Positions 6,801 through 7,268 of a DNA stretch of 7,268 bases are shown here, piece by piece. The notes below the pieces were generated by a model. The model saw only the letters and a list, made by a program, of their open reading frames with translations. It had not been told where the DNA came from and searched no databases. This DNA comes from an uncultured Clostridia bacterium (GTDB lineage Bacteria > Bacillota > Clostridia > Oscillospirales > Ruminococcaceae). The translations under genes and the position numbers were made by a program. The first letter of the stretch is position 1. Each line of letters starts with the position of its first letter. Where the stretch lies: NCBI GenBank assembly GCA_946533615.1, contig CAMNBY010000172.1:1-7268 (forward strand). Direction: 5' to 3'.

Positions 6801-7109
6801 CTCTTTGACAAGATGTGCCAGAAGTTCCCCGAGATGAAGAACAAGGTCAACACCCCAAAAACTCAGCAGCAGTACGAGGACGCGGTAATGGACATCACCA
6901 CCACCAATTCCTTCAGAGATCTGCTGAACAGCATGGATCGTGAGGGCCTGCGCCACATCGTCGGCGAGAGCAGCGGCCGCGACGACCTGTTCAAGAACTT
7001 TATCAAGGAAAACTACATGACCCGCGAGGAGGCGGATATGCTTTCACGCAAGCCCGCAGCGGTCAAGACCATCAAGCCCTCCGACCCCGCAAAGAACATT
7101 GGCAAGTAA
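3867..7109 (+). CDS. Large cytoplasmic-type protein with N-terminal papain-fold (C39/AvrRpt2-like) cysteine peptidase domain and long helical tail
   Basis: This encodes 1080 residues, and I do not recognise the full-length family. Residues ~100-290 carry a convincing papain-like active site: QTSANGCWSCAY at 112-123, with Gln112 six residues before Cys118, the spacing of the oxyanion Gln and catalytic Cys in papain and C39 peptidases. GHYITVTGID at 255-264 supplies His256, and YEDSL at 271-275 supplies Asp273, 17 residues on. The Cys-His gap of 138 residues is long for C39 and closer to papain. Before the domain, residues 1-95 are polar with a charged helix (~55-85). After it, ~300-430 is a mixed region. 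From ~440 to 1060 the sequence is mostly charged amphipathic helix, broken by low-complexity Lys/Ala/Ser-rich linkers (~675-700 and ~735-757). There is no signal peptide, transmembrane segment or LPXTG anchor, so it is cytoplasmic or leaves by a non-Sec route. Codon use is strongly biased (AAG, ATC, CTC, GAG and AAC preferred), which may mean high expression. A strong terminator follows. The substrate is unknown; peptidase, transglutaminase-like or acyltransferase activity would all fit such a triad. Confidence 0.8.
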   Translation: MPKKDNEKPFIKFDHVGNNIYVPNFTDSALNEEVINSGSLKLLRDFFRENGSNLSRDDLDYLKARIASAEEIEKLKKKALKDLSEGKEHPVPKTDTKGGYTGFSDLKYPGRQTSANGCWSCAYSLMLKSRGVELSQEKIRAWRPDYQKTENGMSPAAANLWYMRNADTAMEIPYNVDMLADVLPNTAMSSLTMSPLELTYLTLIDPKTSKPVDMTAGAAEEIRKAHKKEAVKALRENIEHAINVDKSPVAVVVDGHYITVTGIDKNGKLRYEDSLYEVGYTTNYMTVDELYHIGFEVHDKYADPVTKVQVIPHGVSLNWLHDLKVPEYREGQISKPEYGENNDVITVDADGSVKIDVPANDVFRSNGANPADGQLHTQGVASMVLMDTKALEKKLGYKVASYGPMNGFTMANKDVYYPSRVCAKNDPRLASDMSVVGDKDIKTFGNMLLEQLNNSKEPYAEELRKQASRMLMLTNPKTSPKVRKKAQEALKTLPALLSQKIGGKTVLQKLVDEYIADKWEEKGKLIEGVNAINDKLDLGMDVASAMGKPAGTVYSGGDAKTEYELGYYQMFLDSERITTGKISRVAAEDALLSTIALMQLRKQKYEEMHEYPPKASEITIRKNELKSTAAYTEIKSMGVENFLSLGNSPAAIYETYKTISTAVYNKNITNIRVNENKAPSFKASAPKKTAAVKNINAIDDDFTLFGSETEIQKNKALRSKLNTIDSENMTLVPDVKGGSSSRQDNVIEGAAAPDNDLQALRRVLTAGKNAKVSKKAYSDILKALDEFEASYNTFKEVEANPRAVIMKKIEEENKTKAVNKDKADPRTPYDTETLRHAVIENAILEVQEKNRLLSETIDKYLTKSASLKGSDDYKLVLETAKINADDARIYMDDRAMQNDLTHISNVKQIDLSMIGRKVAAERKVLEERMLNAKSDRERVFLFNKSDAMSNVCDMALKNAPNELTDMEKQSISQSLGSLLFDKMCQKFPEMKNKVNTPKTQQQYEDAVMDITTTNSFRDLLNSMDREGLRHIVGESSGRDDLFKNFIKENYMTREEADMLSRKPAAVKTIKPSDPAKNIGK

Positions 7110-7110
7110 A

Positions 7111-7152
7111 AAACTACTTCTCCCCGTGAGTTTTGCTCGCGGGGAGTTTTTT
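7111..7152 (+). terminator. Strong intrinsic terminator of the 1080-residue gene
   Basis: An 11-bp stem (7120-7130 with 7136-7146, one G-U pair) closes a five-base loop and is followed by six T residues (7147-7152). It begins about ten bases past the TAA stop, so the transcript ends here and no co-transcribed gene is expected downstream. Confidence 0.95.
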
Positions 7153-7268
7153 GTCGGGTTTTGTGCAAATTGCTTGAAATATAGGCAACACCGCACAACC
7201 ACCGGCTAACGCCTTTGCACGCTATCTGCTTGCATATTTTCCGTCATATTACCCAAATTCTCCTTGAA
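7153..7268. repeat. Non-coding tail, possible edge of an intergenic repeat element
   Basis: No gene is supported here. Two related motifs, CAAATTGCTTGAA (7166-7178) and CAAATTCTCCTTGAA (7254-7268), stand about 90 bases apart, the second running into the window edge. A perfect 7-base inverted repeat, GTGCAAA (7163-7169) and TTTGCAC (7214-7220), lies within the stretch. This could be one unit of a tandem or dispersed intergenic repeat, or chance; only sequence beyond the edge or other genome copies would tell. Confidence 0.3.

Noticed and set aside
1..7268. CRISPR array, insertion sequence or toxin-antitoxin pair
   Set aside because: No regularly spaced repeats, transposase-like protein or small paired genes were found on either strand.

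Overview
The window looks like a chromosomal segment of a Gram-positive bacterium of the Clostridia, most likely a Ruminococcus-like Oscillospiraceae. This is inferred from strong purine-rich ribosome binding sites, near-perfect sigma-A promoters with extended -10 boxes, a tRNA gene that encodes its CCA end, compact intergenic regions and the style of the proteins. No taxonomic marker such as rRNA is present, so the genus is a guess.

Layout from left to right: a tRNA-Asn(GUU) gene on the + strand (11-86) with its own intrinsic terminator (92-127). A second hairpin terminator follows (161-201), closing a convergent gene on the - strand. That gene (2270 down to 210) encodes a 686-residue membrane protein with an alkaline-phosphatase/sulfatase-superfamily domain of the phosphotransferase type. 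A short divergent intergenic region (2271-2463) holds two excellent promoters back to back, one for each flanking gene. On the + strand, 2464-3711 encodes a 415-residue Na+-coupled dicarboxylate/acidic amino acid symporter of the DAACS/GltPh family. After a 155-base gap, which holds a weak terminator-like hairpin, a GC-rich imperfect dyad and a -10-like box, 3867-7109 encodes a 1080-residue protein of unknown role. A strong terminator closes it (7120-7152). The last ~115 bases are non-coding and may be the beginning of a repeated element cut by the window edge.

The three protein genes do not form an obvious pathway. The first two are ordinary envelope functions, surface polymer modification and nutrient uptake. 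The third is the unusual one. Residues about 100-290 show the hallmarks of a papain-fold (C39/AvrRpt2-like) cysteine peptidase: Gln112, Cys118, His256 and Asp273. This domain is followed by roughly 790 residues of mostly helical, charged sequence, with no signal peptide, membrane segment or cell-wall anchor. Its codon choice is strongly skewed to C- and G-ending codons, unlike the sulfatase-like gene. It is the best candidate in the window for something undescribed, such as a cytoplasmic protease or an effector exported by a non-Sec route, but its function cannot be read from the sequence.
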